Positions 9,318 through 21,599 of a stretch of 64,000 bases of DNA are shown piece after piece. Each line of letters begins with the position of its first letter. Position 1 is the stretch's first letter. The notes beneath the pieces were generated by a model. It ran no database searches. It had not been told where the DNA came from and worked only from the letters and a program-made list of their open reading frames with translations. A program made the translations under genes and the position numbers. Origin of the DNA: Benincasa hispida (lineage: Eukaryota; Streptophyta; Magnoliopsida; Cucurbitales; Cucurbitaceae); the NCBI RefSeq assembly GCF_009727055.1, contig NC_052350.1, positions 16,847,129 to 16,911,128 of the forward strand, read 5' to 3'.

Positions 9318-12300
9318 TCATATTCTTGTAAAAGAATGAGAAGAAAGCGTAAGCATTTGATTGATAGTGGTTGCCCATATCTTATAGTTTTGATAATCAT
9401 TCGTCATGTCTAACTTGAATGTACCCTTATTTGTGGTTAAAACAATGAGATAACATGTATGAATCTCCTCATCGTCGTCATTGATATCTTCATCTTCATC
9501 TTCATCTCTATATAACTCAATGTACATATCTAACACAACACCTGAATAAATAAATTTTAATCAGTCAAGACTACATATATAGTATAATCAAAGCCTTTGC
9601 ATAACTTCAATGATGGAGAGGAAGTATAACAAAATGTATTTGAAGTAAAAAACTTACTTTCTTGTTTGGTCTTCAACATGTTAAGCTTCCTAACCTTTAG
9701 AATTACTTTCGTGTCATTGTTTTGGATGATAGAGATGGATCGCTTCTTATACTTTCCTGAGAAAATAAATGTGTGGTATTGTTATTTTTTAGCAAAAGCA
9801 AATCAAGATTTCATTCATTTGAATATATCTTACCATTTGGTGACTCAACTTTGAGAAGAACACCTTTAGCTAAAATGGATCTTGATTTTTCAAGATTGAA
9901 ACCAATCTCAATCTCGTGGTTGTCTTCTATAGGTAGAACAGATGCAACTCCACTTGATTTGTTTTTGCATTCAGATCTTGCTTTAAGCGTGGCCGCTCCT
10001 TTCAAGGCTGCCAAGAAAATGGGCATGTCAATTGGAACTGGGCCTGTTGGGCTCAATGGGTATTAACCCAAAAGTCCAAAATTGAAATGCAAAGTATAAA
10101 TTTAGGATATTTGTAATGGATTGGGATAATAATCAAGTGTATAACAATATTTTTAAATAATTATAAACATAGCAAAATTTAGTAGTGATAGACTATCACT
10201 GATAGACTTCTACTAGTGATATGATGATCTATCAATGATAAGACTCCGACTAGCAACATGGTCTATCATTAATAGATTCTGAGAGTTGGATTTGAATTTT
10301 GCTACATTTACAAATTTTTTTGCATTATGCTATATCTGTTAATAATTTGGGCTCGATTGCTATATTTGCAACTTATGGGACAGTTGCAAATAATTAAACC
10401 CAAAGTATTTATAAATATAGCACAATGTAAAACGATTTGCAAATATAAGAAAATTTAACTAGTAGGAGTCTATCAACGATAGAGTTTATTACTGATATAT
10501 TTTGCTATATTTGTAATTCTTAAAAAAGTTTGGTATGTCATTTAATTATTATCCTAAAAGTTCTATCCAAATTTATTTACATGTGGCAGCAGCAGCTGTG
10601 AGGGTTAGGATATCAGTGGCAGTGGTACTGCTCATGGCTGACCCAATAACACTGCTAAGCTGTTCTCTTTTGGCGCCCATGGCTTGGGCCACATGGGCGC
10701 ACTGGGCCGCCACTAAAGCCGCTGCAGAAGCCACAGCAGCGTCCTTAGCGCAGCCTGAGTTGTCATCTTTTGATCTTGAGGTGTCGGCTGCAATGGCCGC
10801 AAGTGCAGCTGCTACACCAGCCACAGATATAGCTGCATGGATTTCAGCCCTCTCAAGCCTATTTTCATCTTTTCGGCTCTTTCTTAGTTCCTTTAGCCAT
10901 TTTTTAATCGACAAGTTCTTCAATGGCACGATTTTCCATTGAAACTGTAAAAAAACACCCAAATATACACCACCATTAATTCTGAAAAATTTAGAAAGAG
11001 AACTTTAATTTGGGCAGCCAGACCCATGAACCTTTGGGGGTCATTGGGTCAAGTTCTTTGAGTCCTTTCTGATAACATGGCTGCTTTTTGTCCATATCCT
11101 AATTTATTAGGGGGAAAATTTTCAAATTTGACCCTAAACTTGTCACGATAATCCAACTCTAAATCTAAATATATATTGTAATATTTACATGAGTTTGATT
11201 TTCACTGATTTTTAAGAAAAAGTAGTTAAAATATTTGTAAACTCAATAATTTCACCAAATTAAAATTTTGCGCAAAAAAACTTCTTATTGAATAATTTTA
11301 TCCAAATACTTAAATTTTAACTATTAAAAAAAGTTATAATGTTGTCTGCTCTATTTCGAACCTCATGATATTGAGATATTTTAAATCATAATAAATTTTA
11401 AATGAATTCTATTGTTTATTGCGACAAGAAAGAGAACTATTTGGAATCTGGAGTGATTTGAAATACTATTTTTACATAGAAAAAAAATGGACTAAAATGA
11501 TTGGAGTTCATAGGAGTTATAGGTATTATCTATTTAACTTTTTCGTATTCTAATTTCTTTTAATTAACAAAATCATAATTAAAAGGGTGTATGTGTAAAA
11601 TTTTTAACTTCATTTTCTTTTTCGATTGCCATTCAAACAAAATATTATAAATATATTTATTAAAATATTTCTTCTTTCAAATGAAGTAAAAATTTCCATA
11701 TTTTATAAAATTTAACGTTAAAATTACAACGCAATAAATGCTTAATTTAACCATTAAATTGAGGGGGACAAAATTTCCCAAACCACAAACCACAGACCAA
11801 AATTATAATTTGACTTACTGGTTACGAACTCGACCAAAACTATAATTAGAGTTGAGAGCATAAAAACTTACCCATTTCTTTCGGAAATAACTGCTGTAAT
11901 TCAACTCCGGATGCATTGCTTGTTGCATCCATATAAACGACTGAAAAAAAATATATATATATATATATATAAATCATAATGTGTACCCAATAAAAGAAAT
12001 TAACAAAAACCATCACTTAATTTGAAGTTAATTACAATTTGCTTACCTTCATATCATTTGATTTCCATGATGGCATATACTTGACATGATCTTCAGCTTC
12101 CATCTTCACACTCTTCTCCACTTTCTGAATAATCTATATAATCAACAAATCCCATAATTAATTAATTACTCATAATTAATCCATTCAAATAAACAAGAAA
12201 AAAAACGGTTAGTTTTGATTTAGTCACCGGAAAAGAATCTGAATTAAGGCCGACGGTATCAAGATCCTTGATAATGGGGTTGTCTATGAGAAGCAAAGAT

Positions 12301-12428
12301 TTCTCAGGTGGTTGAAGCTCAGGGTTTAAAGTTTGAACTGCAAAATTGCACCATGCTCGTGAAAGCACGTCCATTGTTTCAGGATGTGCAGCCGAAGGAC
12401 TTGTCAAGTTATTCCATTTCCCTTCCAT
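9318..12428 (-). CDS. VAN3-binding protein / FORKED-like protein (DUF828 plus PH domain), 7 exons
   Basis: Joining seven exons on the minus strand (12428-12228, 12133-12047, 11940-11872, 10944-10581, 10007-9834, 9756-9658, 9541-9318) gives 406 codons including TGA. All introns are GT-AG and the phases agree. The N-terminal DUF828 part (residues 1-270) has PPE and [14 protein letters not shown] near 18-40, [15 protein letters not shown] at 97-111, and an alanine-rich [17 protein letters not shown] stretch followed by [10 protein letters not shown]. The C-terminal PH domain (about 286-396) ends with the conserved tryptophan in [12 protein letters not shown]; an acidic [14 protein letters not shown] loop lies inside it. 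In Arabidopsis such proteins bind the ARF-GAP VAN3 at the trans-Golgi and act in auxin-linked vein patterning. At 405 residues it is near the short end of the family. The start is the first ATG and has the family's usual spacing to the first conserved block. Confidence 0.9.
10075..10535. repeat. Dispersed repeat with TCTATCACTGATAGA units in intron 4
   Basis: Intron 4 (10580-10008) is mostly filled by a repeat: GATAGACTATCACTGATAGACTT near 10190, related units near 10260 and 10465, framed by GCTATATTTGTAAT-like and ATTTATAAATATAGC-like stretches in inverted sense. The same sentence type flanks other copies in the window (15430, 20150). Splice sites outside it are intact. Confidence 0.65.
11947..11970. 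repeat. (AT)n microsatellite in intron 2
   Basis: About 12 AT units in the intron between exons 2 and 3 of the VAN3-binding-like gene, a few bases upstream of the exon 3 acceptor, within its pyrimidine/branch zone on the minus strand. Confidence 0.85.
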
Positions 12429-12515
12429 AATTTCGAGAAAGATATGACAATAAAATGTCTTTGATATAATAGCTTATTATAGCAAGTTTACTTCCAAGCT
12501 AGGGGGAGCTTCAAA

Positions 12516-12523
12516 TATTTATA
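12516..12523 (-). promoter_or_regulatory. TATA box of the VAN3-binding-like gene
   Basis: TATAAATA on the minus strand, about 90 bases before the ATG, which would leave a 5' UTR near 60 bases. Confidence 0.5.
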
Positions 12524-12785
12524 AACATGATACAGTAAAATAACAAATATCGTACCACGTAAAAAATGGAAAATAAAATCTACGTTAAAGGGTAATGAAA
12601 AGTCACATTTTTCAACAGATGCTTCGTGTTGATAATTACCCAAAAAGTTACAAGACATTGAAAAAGAGAGTTAGATGGATGAGGGTGAGATTTGACAGTT
12701 GGAAAGGGTGTGTTTGGACATATTATAATACTATTATAATGTTCCTAACAACAATGGGCCCTACTTTTATTTTATTCTCAATTTC

Positions 12786-13212
12786 GTAAATTGCAAAAAA
12801 TACTTTTGTAATTACACTCCCCAACTTTTTAATGATAAAAATCAAGCTCTTAAACTTTTATAAATGTTAAAATTGAACTTGATAGTGGTAAGTATTGGAC
12901 CCTCAAATAATATAAATTGAACGTCTAAACTCATACAATAGATACAAGTTCTACAATTATGTAAGTTTGAGGGTCTAATTTTTAATTGAAAAAATTAGGC
13001 CCTTCAACTTTTATAAGTGTTAAAATTGAATCCTTAAACGTACATTGTGATAGAAATTAGACTCTCAAATTATAAAATTGAACCCTTAAACTTATACAAT
13101 TGTTAGGATTTCTATCATTATGTAACTTTGAGGATCCAATTGTAACACTTGTATGAGTTGGAGCGCTCTATCTTTAGAATTAAAAGTTTGAGGGTGTAAT
13201 TGCAACTATTAT
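12786..13212. repeat. Foldback (MITE-like) repeat upstream of the VAN3-binding-like gene
   Basis: Ends are inverted: GTAATTACACTCCCCAACTT at 12811-12830 against AAGTTTGAGGGTGTAATTGC at 13184-13204 (reverse complement close to the first). The interior holds several AACCCTTAAACTTATACAATT-like sentences in both orientations. A related, shorter copy lies at 49460-49755. Non-coding. Confidence 0.6.
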
Positions 13213-15660
13213 TATACTTTGTGGTGGTTTTTTCCGTTTATCTTATATATGAAAGACAATGATTAGTTGCAGCCTAGGGGCTGCACTAACCTCATGTTCC
13301 TATTTTCCTTACATACTAAAAATTATTAAATAAAAATAATTCATCTTTTTTTTAAAAAAAATTGTTTTGCCACATGACATGTTGCTATTAAATACTGCGT
13401 GAGCTGCACAAAATTTGGGCACTCAAGCTACACCCAAGTTTTTCATATATAAAAATATTGGAAATCAGTTGGTTGAATTGAATTGGGATATAATGAGAGT
13501 GTTACGAGGATTCTAATTTAGTTGAGATTTTCTGGTATACCTATTATCCCACATTTTATACCTTTCTAAAAAGAATGGATTGGATTGAACGAGAGAGATA
13601 GAGAAATGAAACGCATGCCAACCACTAAAGAAGCATATATGCAGACTTGTGGGATAAAACCATATATAAAGATGATATATTACCAATAATATATGGCCCT
13701 TCTCTTTAGATATCCTTTAAATGTAAACCATAAGCCCTTGCTAAGCATCAAAAAAATTAAAGCTGATGCAATGGTAGGTTTTTCATGGAAGAGCTGTCCA
13801 AGGGCCACCACTTAACAACTCTCTACCCCTAACAGTCAATCAAAAATTACTCATAAAAAAAATTGCCATAATGACCAAAGCATGCTCATAGGGACAACTT
13901 ATATCTTGATAAAAAGGAAAGGGAGACATATATGATTGACGTGTGCCATTTTTTTTCCTTTCTAAAAAGGAATGTGGACATGGCATCATTAAAGCATAAG
14001 TACTATTATACTTTCATTATACTATAATTTAAGTACCTTAATTAGTTTATAATTTAAAGCCTCAGCTTTTTCAATTGGAAGGAATTATGAAAATTAAAGG
14101 CTTTTCTTTCTGTAGTAGCTTTTTGTGGGAATTTTATTTCTTTATTTATTTGCTAGCTTTAAGGTGTTCATTTCCTTCAGCTTTCTGGCTGTTGATGACA
14201 CTTGTGGACTTTTGGGGGCTGAATTTGCAAATTGGTTAAAGGTTTCTAAATCATCATTATGCTCATGTGATCAAAAAAACTCCCAGGCTTTGATGGTATA
14301 GCTCTTTAAATTAAAAGTCTCTTTTATTTTAGTTAAGGCTCTGATTAAGGACCATGAATCTCAATTATTATGGTATATAATTAATTGACAATAGAATCCA
14401 TTTATGAGTCAATTTATTATTTATTATTATTTCATAATAGGTAGTTAAACCTATACCCATATTGGCTAAAAGTTATTTACTAAAAGTGACTAAATATAAC
14501 AAATTAGAGAAATAATAAAACAACTATTAATTATAATTATTTATAATACCAAATTTAATTAATCAAATGATATCTACAATTTATTAACCTATGAAAAATC
14601 AAGTATAGCTTAATTGGATATGAGACGTTAATATTTTTTTTAAAGTCCGATAGTTTGATCGATCCCTCTCTCGAACATAGCTTAAAGGATTAGACACAAA
14701 TTTAATGTTGATGGTTCGATTTCACTCTATAGTTGTTTACCCAAAAATGAAAGGTAAAATGTAAGTCAATTAATTATACATTTTTAAAACATTTTGATTT
14801 ACTTTACTTAGATAATATTCATTCTTTTTGCAATTAATTTTACTTTTTAACCATTTGTATATTCCCCTCCCTTCAAACTTTTGAAAGGTCACTTTTTCTT
14901 TAGCAAAATAATAATAACCTCTTCTTCTCTTGTACAGTTTTTTTGTCACGTGAATATATATGCATTAACTATTCATTTTTGAAATTTCTTCAAATTTTAA
15001 AAATTATTAGCTAATTTATGTGGTGTTCTAAAAGTCTAAAACCATACAAAATAGTAAGGTGTGCTCCCAATAATATAGAAATTGCCACATTCTTTTGGTT
15101 CTATTCTATTTCAGCATTTATATGAAGTGATATCATATCATAGTGTAGTTTATTTATCATGAATTTTATATCAGATCAATATGATGTTGAGAGGGATATG
15201 ATTGAGATTTTAGAATATCAAAATATCTCTTCTTGGTTCTAAAGAAGAATCTTAAATACTGGAGGAAATATAACAAATTAAAACAAGAGTTAAATAATGC
15301 AGAAAATATAACAACAAAACAACAGTTAAATAATGTTGAAATGTAGGGTAATCCTCGTGTTTTAACTATTGGATGAAAAATAGAGAGAAATTGTCCTTAA
15401 TATTAATATATATATATATATTGAAACTACTTACAAATATAGCAAAAAGAATAAAAGAAATGCAATGAACATCGTTTTGATTTTTAAAAAGTTTTTCCAA
15501 ACTACCCTTTTTTATTTGAATTTTCATGCAGCGACTTGGTTCCTCCTCCTCCTCGATTTCTTCAATCAATCTTCTTCTTCCATTGATGGGAATTCATCTA
15601 TTTTAGCTCAAATTCAATTCGTCGGATTTCAACTCAATTGGAATTTGACTGATCAAATTC
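13213..15660. other. Intergenic AT-rich sequence, possible tRNA-derived SINE
   Basis: No coding exon recognised. At 14608-14735 two tRNA-like halves follow each other: TAGCTTAATTGG with a B-box-like AGTTTGATCGATC, then TAGCTTAAAGGATTAG with GGTTCGATTTC. This fits a tRNA-derived SINE relic better than true tRNAs, since the rest does not fold as cloverleaves. An (AT)n run lies at 15405-15420. Confidence 0.4.
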
Positions 15661-15664
15661 AAGT

Positions 15665-16475
15665 TAGAATTCAACTCTATCATTGATAGATTGATAGATT
15701 TCTATCACTATCTATCAGCGATATACAATGATAGATTGTCTATCAATAATAGATAAGTAGTGATAGAACTCTATTATTATTCATTAGCAATAAATAAACA
15801 GTGATAGAACTCTATCATTGTCTATCATCGATAGACCGATTCCTCCTTAATTGTTCAATTTTTAGACAACAATAATAGTCTATCACTCTATCATTTGAAC
15901 AACTTCTTCTTCTTCTTCAATTATGAACAACTTTTTTTTCTTCTTCAATCTATGTTTAGATCACTTTCCAAATACTTCGGAATAAGTTATTAAAATCAAA
16001 TTGATGAAATTCAATCAGTTGAACAGTGATAATTCTATCACTGATAGATACAGATAGAAGTCTATGATTGTCTATCACGGAAAGATAGTGATAAAAGTCT
16101 CAATCATTGTTTATCACAAATAGATTGTGGTAGTAGTCTATCTTGTCCATTAATGATAGATAACGATAGTAGTTTATCACTATATTATTTGAATAATAAC
16201 TTCTTTTATTTCTTCTTCAATCTTTGTTTAGAATATTCTTCAAGATCACTTTTCAAGTACTTTAGAATTAAGTTATTAAAATCAAATTGATGGAATTCAA
16301 TCAGTGAACATTGATGATTCTATCATAGATAGATAGAGATAGAAGTCTATCATTGTCTGCCACTGAAAGACAGTGATAAAAACCTATCTCTGTCTATTAG
16401 TGATATAATAGATGAAACACTGTCATTGTCTATCACTGATAGACACTGATAGTAGTCTATCACTCTATCATTTGA
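15665..16475. repeat. TCTATCACTGATAGA dyad-repeat array, left part
   Basis: About 800 bp made of variants of TCTATCA(C/T)TGATAGA joined by short links such as CAGTGATAGAAG. A higher-order unit of about 300 bp is visible: a TTCTTCTTCAATCTTTGTTTAGAAT segment and a GATGGAATTCAATCAGT segment recur at 15905, 16205 and 16480. The solo LTR at 16515 interrupts the array; it resumes at 18304. Confidence 0.8.
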
Positions 16476-16514
16476 ACAACTTTTTCCTTTTTCTTCGTCA
16501 ATCTTTATTTAGAA

Positions 16515-18303
16515 TGTGTCAAGATCAATGCCCTAGATCTCGTGGTTTTCTAGTTTATAATTGTATTGTACAAACACTTTATTTATCTAATAAAATAATA
16601 GATATTTTATTTGACATTTGGTTGCATTAACCCACAAAAAAATAAACTAAGATCCAGAGTTATCTTACTTAAACATGTATGTAAAGACATATATGTGGAT
16701 CATGTTTCAAGTGGGGGTATTCTACAAAAGAGTTTGTATAAGATTGAAACACGAAATAAATAGTCTCTCTATATAACACCATTGTTATTAGAGAGTTAAA
16801 TTTCATCAAGATGACCATATGTGACTTGACCTGAATCCTGAGTGAGCTGTGAACTTCTGCCTATGAAGGCGGTCATTTGATTTATATGGGTGAGAGTGGC
16901 CAGTTTCACCGACTCAATATGCCTATCATTTTGGGGATTCATCTGATTAGGGAGTTGGAAATGCAGCTTCACAAGAAGGAATTCACTCATTTCCTACTTT
17001 TAGGATAAGTAAAGAAATATCTCTCTTAAGGGCTAATTTCAGGGATTGAACAGTATGACATCACACCCTCTCCTGGCCTAAGATGAGTTTGGTTATAGTT
17101 GGACTATAACTTATTGTTCATTAGAGGGATCAGTGGTACTTAAGGAGTTAGATGTAACTATAAGGGCAAGATGGTAATTTTGGCCCACCTGTACTTATGA
17201 GCAATTTATGAAGAGTCAATATAATGTTGATTGGTTATATCCAATTGACACAGAAATTTATCCATAGTGCGAAGAATGCAACTATCGGTCTTTAATGGAG
17301 TGACTCACAGTTAATGGAAGTTGATTAATTCAATTAAAGAGTTTAATTGATTAATCAAGTACCATTGGAGCTTCAATCTATAGGTCCATAAGGTCTGCTC
17401 GTTAGCACAATTGGGATTAAAGAGAATCGAATTAATTTGGATTAATTTGAATTATTCAAATTAATAAAGGGAATTAATTATATAAGATATAATCAATATA
17501 AAATTATTTATATGAGATATGATAATATAAAGTTTTATTTGAGAGAAAATGAATATTTAAATATGGTTCAAATATTAAAATTAATATGAATTTGATTCAT
17601 ATTAAATATTATAGGTTAAAAGAGAGAATATTAAACTATAGGTTATATTACATGTGATATAATATAAACTATAAGTTATGTGTTATATTAGATATAACAT
17701 ATGTTTCTTTTCATATATGATATTAAATTAGTTAATATATATATATATATAATTAAAGAAAAATTAGTTTTTATTTAATTAAATAATTTATTTATTAGGA
17801 AAGGGAGTTATTTGATAATTTGTCCTTTTCCCCATTATTCCCTCATTAAATGTATGGAAGTGGGAAGGGTTAAACTTTCATTTTTCCCTTCCATTCTAGT
17901 ATAAATATAGCTGTTTTGATGAGATCTTTTGCTCTCTCTTAAATCAAGAACATTCATCCCATTCCAAATTAATCTTGAAGCCAACAAACTCTCAACGATT
18001 TTCTATCATGAGAATACCAAGATTTTTGCATCGTGGTGTCCAATTAATTGGGAAATTTGCTACACTTTTTGTTGCTCGTGAATTCGAAAAGAATTTGAAG
18101 AGTTTGTGATCTTGAGAGGAACTTAAAGTTTTTTTTTTCAAGGGAATGTAGTCCTCAAATCTCTTCTTCCTCTTTAATTTCTATACAAAAGCATGCTTAT
18201 TGGATTATGTATATATCGTTTTTGTCCTCTATGTTTTTTGTATGTTCTGTAAACTTAGAATTGGGACATAATCGCTTCCACAATAGGTATTCGCGTATCC
18301 TTT
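16515..18303 (+). mobile_element. Solo LTR of the long copia family, TSD TAGAA
   Basis: About 1.79 kb, starting TGTGTCAAGATCAATGCCCTAG. It is inserted in the dyad-repeat array: the array sentence TTTAGAAT breaks off before it, and TAGAA is found on both sides (16510-16514 and 18304-18308). It contains the block shared by all six LTRs of this family (TGCCTATCATTTTGGGGATT at 16920) and a downstream AATTAATT-rich stretch. The terminal CA seems mutated, so the right end is accurate to a few bases. No coding region. Confidence 0.75.
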
Positions 18304-18820
18304 TAGAATGTTATTCACAATTACTTTTCAATTACTTTGAATAAGGTATGAAAATTAAAGTGATGGAATTCAAATGGTTGAACAGTGACAATTCTATCAC
18401 TGATAGATATAGATAGAAGTCTATCATTGTTTATCACTGAAAGAGAGTGATAGAAGTCTATATCTATCTATCAGTGATAGACACATATAGAATACTATCA
18501 TTTTCTGTCACTAGTAGACATCGATGGTAGTCTATCAATGTTTATAAGTGATTGAAAATGATAGTGGTCTATCACTTTATCATTTGAACAAAAACTTCTT
18601 CTTTTTCTTCTTCAATCTTTGTTAAGTATGTTTTTCACGATCACTTTTCAATTACTTTGGAATAAGCTATTAAATCAAATCCATGAAATTCAATAATTTG
18701 AACAATGATAATTCTGTCACTTATAGATTGGGATAAAAGTCTATCATGGTCTATTAGTGATAGAAGTCTATCTCTATCTATCAATTTTAGACATAGATAG
18801 AACACTGATAGTAATCTATT
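18304..18820. repeat. TCTATCACTGATAGA dyad-repeat array, right part
   Basis: Continues the array after the solo LTR, with the same TTTTTCACGATCACTTTTCAATTACTTTGGAATAAG link near 18630 as at 15960 and 16240. Ends where a new LTR starts at 18822. Confidence 0.8.
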
Positions 18821-18821
18821 G

Positions 18822-20134
18822 TGTTGACGTTTTTTCCCTTAATCTCAAATTAATTCATTAATGTTTTGATGATCACAAACCTGAATTATTCACTAAAAAT
18901 TTTAGTATTTAAAATTGTCTATTACCTAGAGCTCGGAATAAAGATTTCAAGACAATTCGAATCACTCAAATCGGAGTTTAAATGGAGAAGATATAACCAA
19001 AGTAAGTTTAATGAAAAAATCTCCGAGTTGATGACTTGACAGATTTTTTTAATCAAAGTGAACCACTTGAAAGGTGCCACTTTGAGCATAGAAAGAATGA
19101 CACATGGTGGGCTTTGACTTTTGGAGTGGTTTTAGAAAGAAAATAAATTTAAAGAAAATGAATTTAATATTATTTTATATTTGTATCTAATAGCCAGATT
19201 TGGAGTGGGTTTTTGCTTTTGGTTGGATTTTTAAAAAGAAAATAAATTTAGGAAAAAAAAAAGAATTTGATATTATTTTTTGTTTGTATTTAACAACTAG
19301 TTTATTCAAAAAGAAAAAATCTCTACCATTGATTTTTCTTTTTCAAGATCTAAAGGAAAAAAGAATTTGGTTTTTACCTTTTCCCTCACATCTTCTCCAA
19401 ATTAAAACCACTACCACAGAAAGTGAGTTATGCGACGTTTTTGCAATGTCAAATAAAGAGTATACCTAACACTTATAAAAGTGTTGTGTATTCAACTAAG
19501 TATAATGTGATAACTTAATTCCGAAAAAATGTCAAGACAAATGTTCTTGATACAATTTTCAGGTCAAGAAATATCATTATATTGATCATTATGTTGATAG
19601 ATCTCCATTCTTTAATGGTAATAAAATTATGATATTTGGAGAAATAGAATGAAAACTTTTATGTTTTGTTGTGGATGTTAACATAGTATATGAGCATGAT
19701 TTGTCAAAATTGCAATTGGATTGTGAGTTGCGTACTTCTAATGCCAAGGCTATAAATATCATATATTGTGCATTGATAGATAAATATGTGATAAAATCTT
19801 ACATTTTGAATATGCATATGATATTTAGAACTTTCTTGATAATATATATTGTGTACAAAATTCTCCTTATACTATTAATGATTTATTTGATGTGAATGAG
19901 AATTATAATTCTAATAGTAAAAAAAGGTTACATGAAGTGAAACCGAAAAAATGTGATAAGTCCTCCTTGTGTTTGATGACCCATTCGAAAAATGACTTCA
20001 GTGATGAGACCGATGAAGATGAAGTAAGTCACAAATCCCTTTCTCATGATAAGTTATATGATGTATTTGAAAGTATGCAACATGATTTAAAAAAAATTAA
20101 CTCTAAATATCTAATAGAGGATTTTTATATATAG
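18822..20134 (+). pseudogene. Degraded SIRE-like copia LTR and gag relic
   Basis: TGTTGACG at 18822 begins an LTR-like stretch containing AGAGCTCGGAATAAAGATTT and CAAATCGGAGTTTAAATGGA, sentences I associate with long SIRE-type copia LTRs; its right end is not clear. From about 19570 a broken gag can be read: DRSPFFNGNKIMIFGE, then NAKAINIIYCAL at 19740, and a later LCLMTHSKNDFSDETDEDEV plus a LSHDKLYDVFESMQHDLKKI stretch at 19960-20100. This resembles the C-terminal part of SIRE-type gag proteins. Several frameshifts; no pol follows. Confidence 0.55.
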
Positions 20135-21590
20135 AAAAGTGGGCCAAAGTATTTACAATTTATAGCAAAAATTTTAAAAAAATCATTAGTAGCCCAACCA
20201 AACACAAAAAATGATGTAAAATACCCAAAATGCAAAAAAGGGAGAAAAATGTGACGACCCGACCCGGATACCAAACCCATCCATGATTAATCAAGGCGAT
20301 TTTCTTTGAGGATTTTTCCCTCCAACAAATGATGCTTCGTCTTCAATCCTCCCCACTTCGTTGTTCTCTCAAAATCACTTTATTCTTCTTCTTCTTCCAT
20401 CAGCATTGCTTCATCTTCATTTTTTCCATTTACATCTTTTTTCGTCCGCTGCTTCTTGGTCCTCGCCCTTTGCTTCTTGGTTTTCTTCTTCTTCTTAATC
20501 CTTATTTCGCTACTGCTTTAAGTCCTTCTTCTTGCTGCATCTTTCTTCTATCACTAGATCAGTAATTACTCAACTTTCAAAGGTATAACTCTTTTCTTTT
20601 CTTCTTATCAATTTATGCGTAATTATAGTTATTAAATCTGATTCTTGTTTAGTGGCAATATTTATTAACCCTAAATTTTATGTACATATGGTAAGCAACA
20701 TCAAAAGGAAGATACTTAAAGGAGAGTCATAAAAAAAAAAAAAAAAGATAAAAATTCAAAAGGGAGAACTAGGAAAACTAAAACTGAATAAACAAACTTG
20801 TGGTAGACATTGATAGTGGTGTATCACTGTCTATCAATGATAGAAAGTGATGGATATATTGCTCAATGGTACATATATTTTTGTCTCATATATGTTTGGC
20901 TTGATTATATATGTTTTGATATTTGATTGTTTGGCTAGGGGCTACTTATTGGATTGTATATGTTTTGATATTTGTTTTGTTTTCAGTTTAGTTTGCTTAT
21001 AGGATCCACTTCATGGTTTAGTCATGTTGTGATATAAAGAAAATAAGTACATAGAAAGTGATAGAAGTCTATTATTATTTATCAATGATAAACAGAGATG
21101 GAAGTTTTCTATCAAAGTCTATCACAGACAGACACTGATAGTAGTGTCTATCTGTGATAGACATTGAAAGTGTTCTATGTTGTCTATCATTCATACCATT
21201 GCCAGTGTATACATAGGTTTTCTTAGATATGTTTAATTGAGGGCTAGTTACAGTTGGTGTTCTGATATTTCTTTTGCTTGTAGGATTGATTTCATGCTTT
21301 AGTATATAAAGAAGTACTTGATAGAGAGTGGTAGACACTATCATTGTCTATCACTATCTACCACTGTCTATCACATTTCATGGTTTCTATCATTATATAT
21401 CGCTAATAGACAGTGATAAAAGTCTCCCTGTCTATCAGTTGATCGACACGCAATAGACCGTGATAGAAGTTTACTATCTATCAGCGATAGATAGAGATAG
21501 TCTTTACGAACATTGAATGATAATAGTGAGTGATAGTCAATGATAGAATATAGACATATATCACTTGCTTATTGCTGATAGCTGTATGTT
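20135..21590 (+). other. Putative 5' region and intron of the DUF1985-type pseudogene, with dyad repeats
   Basis: No conserved coding domain. TGTGACGACCCGACCCGG at 20251 looks like the first bases of a Tekay-type gypsy LTR but is not continued. A TTCTTC-rich stretch (20380-20560) ends at a possible donor AAAG-GTATAACT (20580). TCTATCA-type dyad repeats sit at 20805-20855 and 21065-21590, here in what would be an intron before the DUF1985 exon. Confidence 0.4.
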
Positions 21591-21599
21591 TAAACAAGT

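Noticed and set aside
10535..10942. 135-residue plus-strand frame rich in alanine
   Set aside because: It is the antisense of exon 4 of the VAN3-binding-like gene, which is supported by splice sites, phase and family motifs.
20251..20275. Start of a gypsy LTR (TGTGACGACCCGACCCGG)
   Set aside because: Only these bases look like an LTR start; no LTR body, end or target duplication follows.
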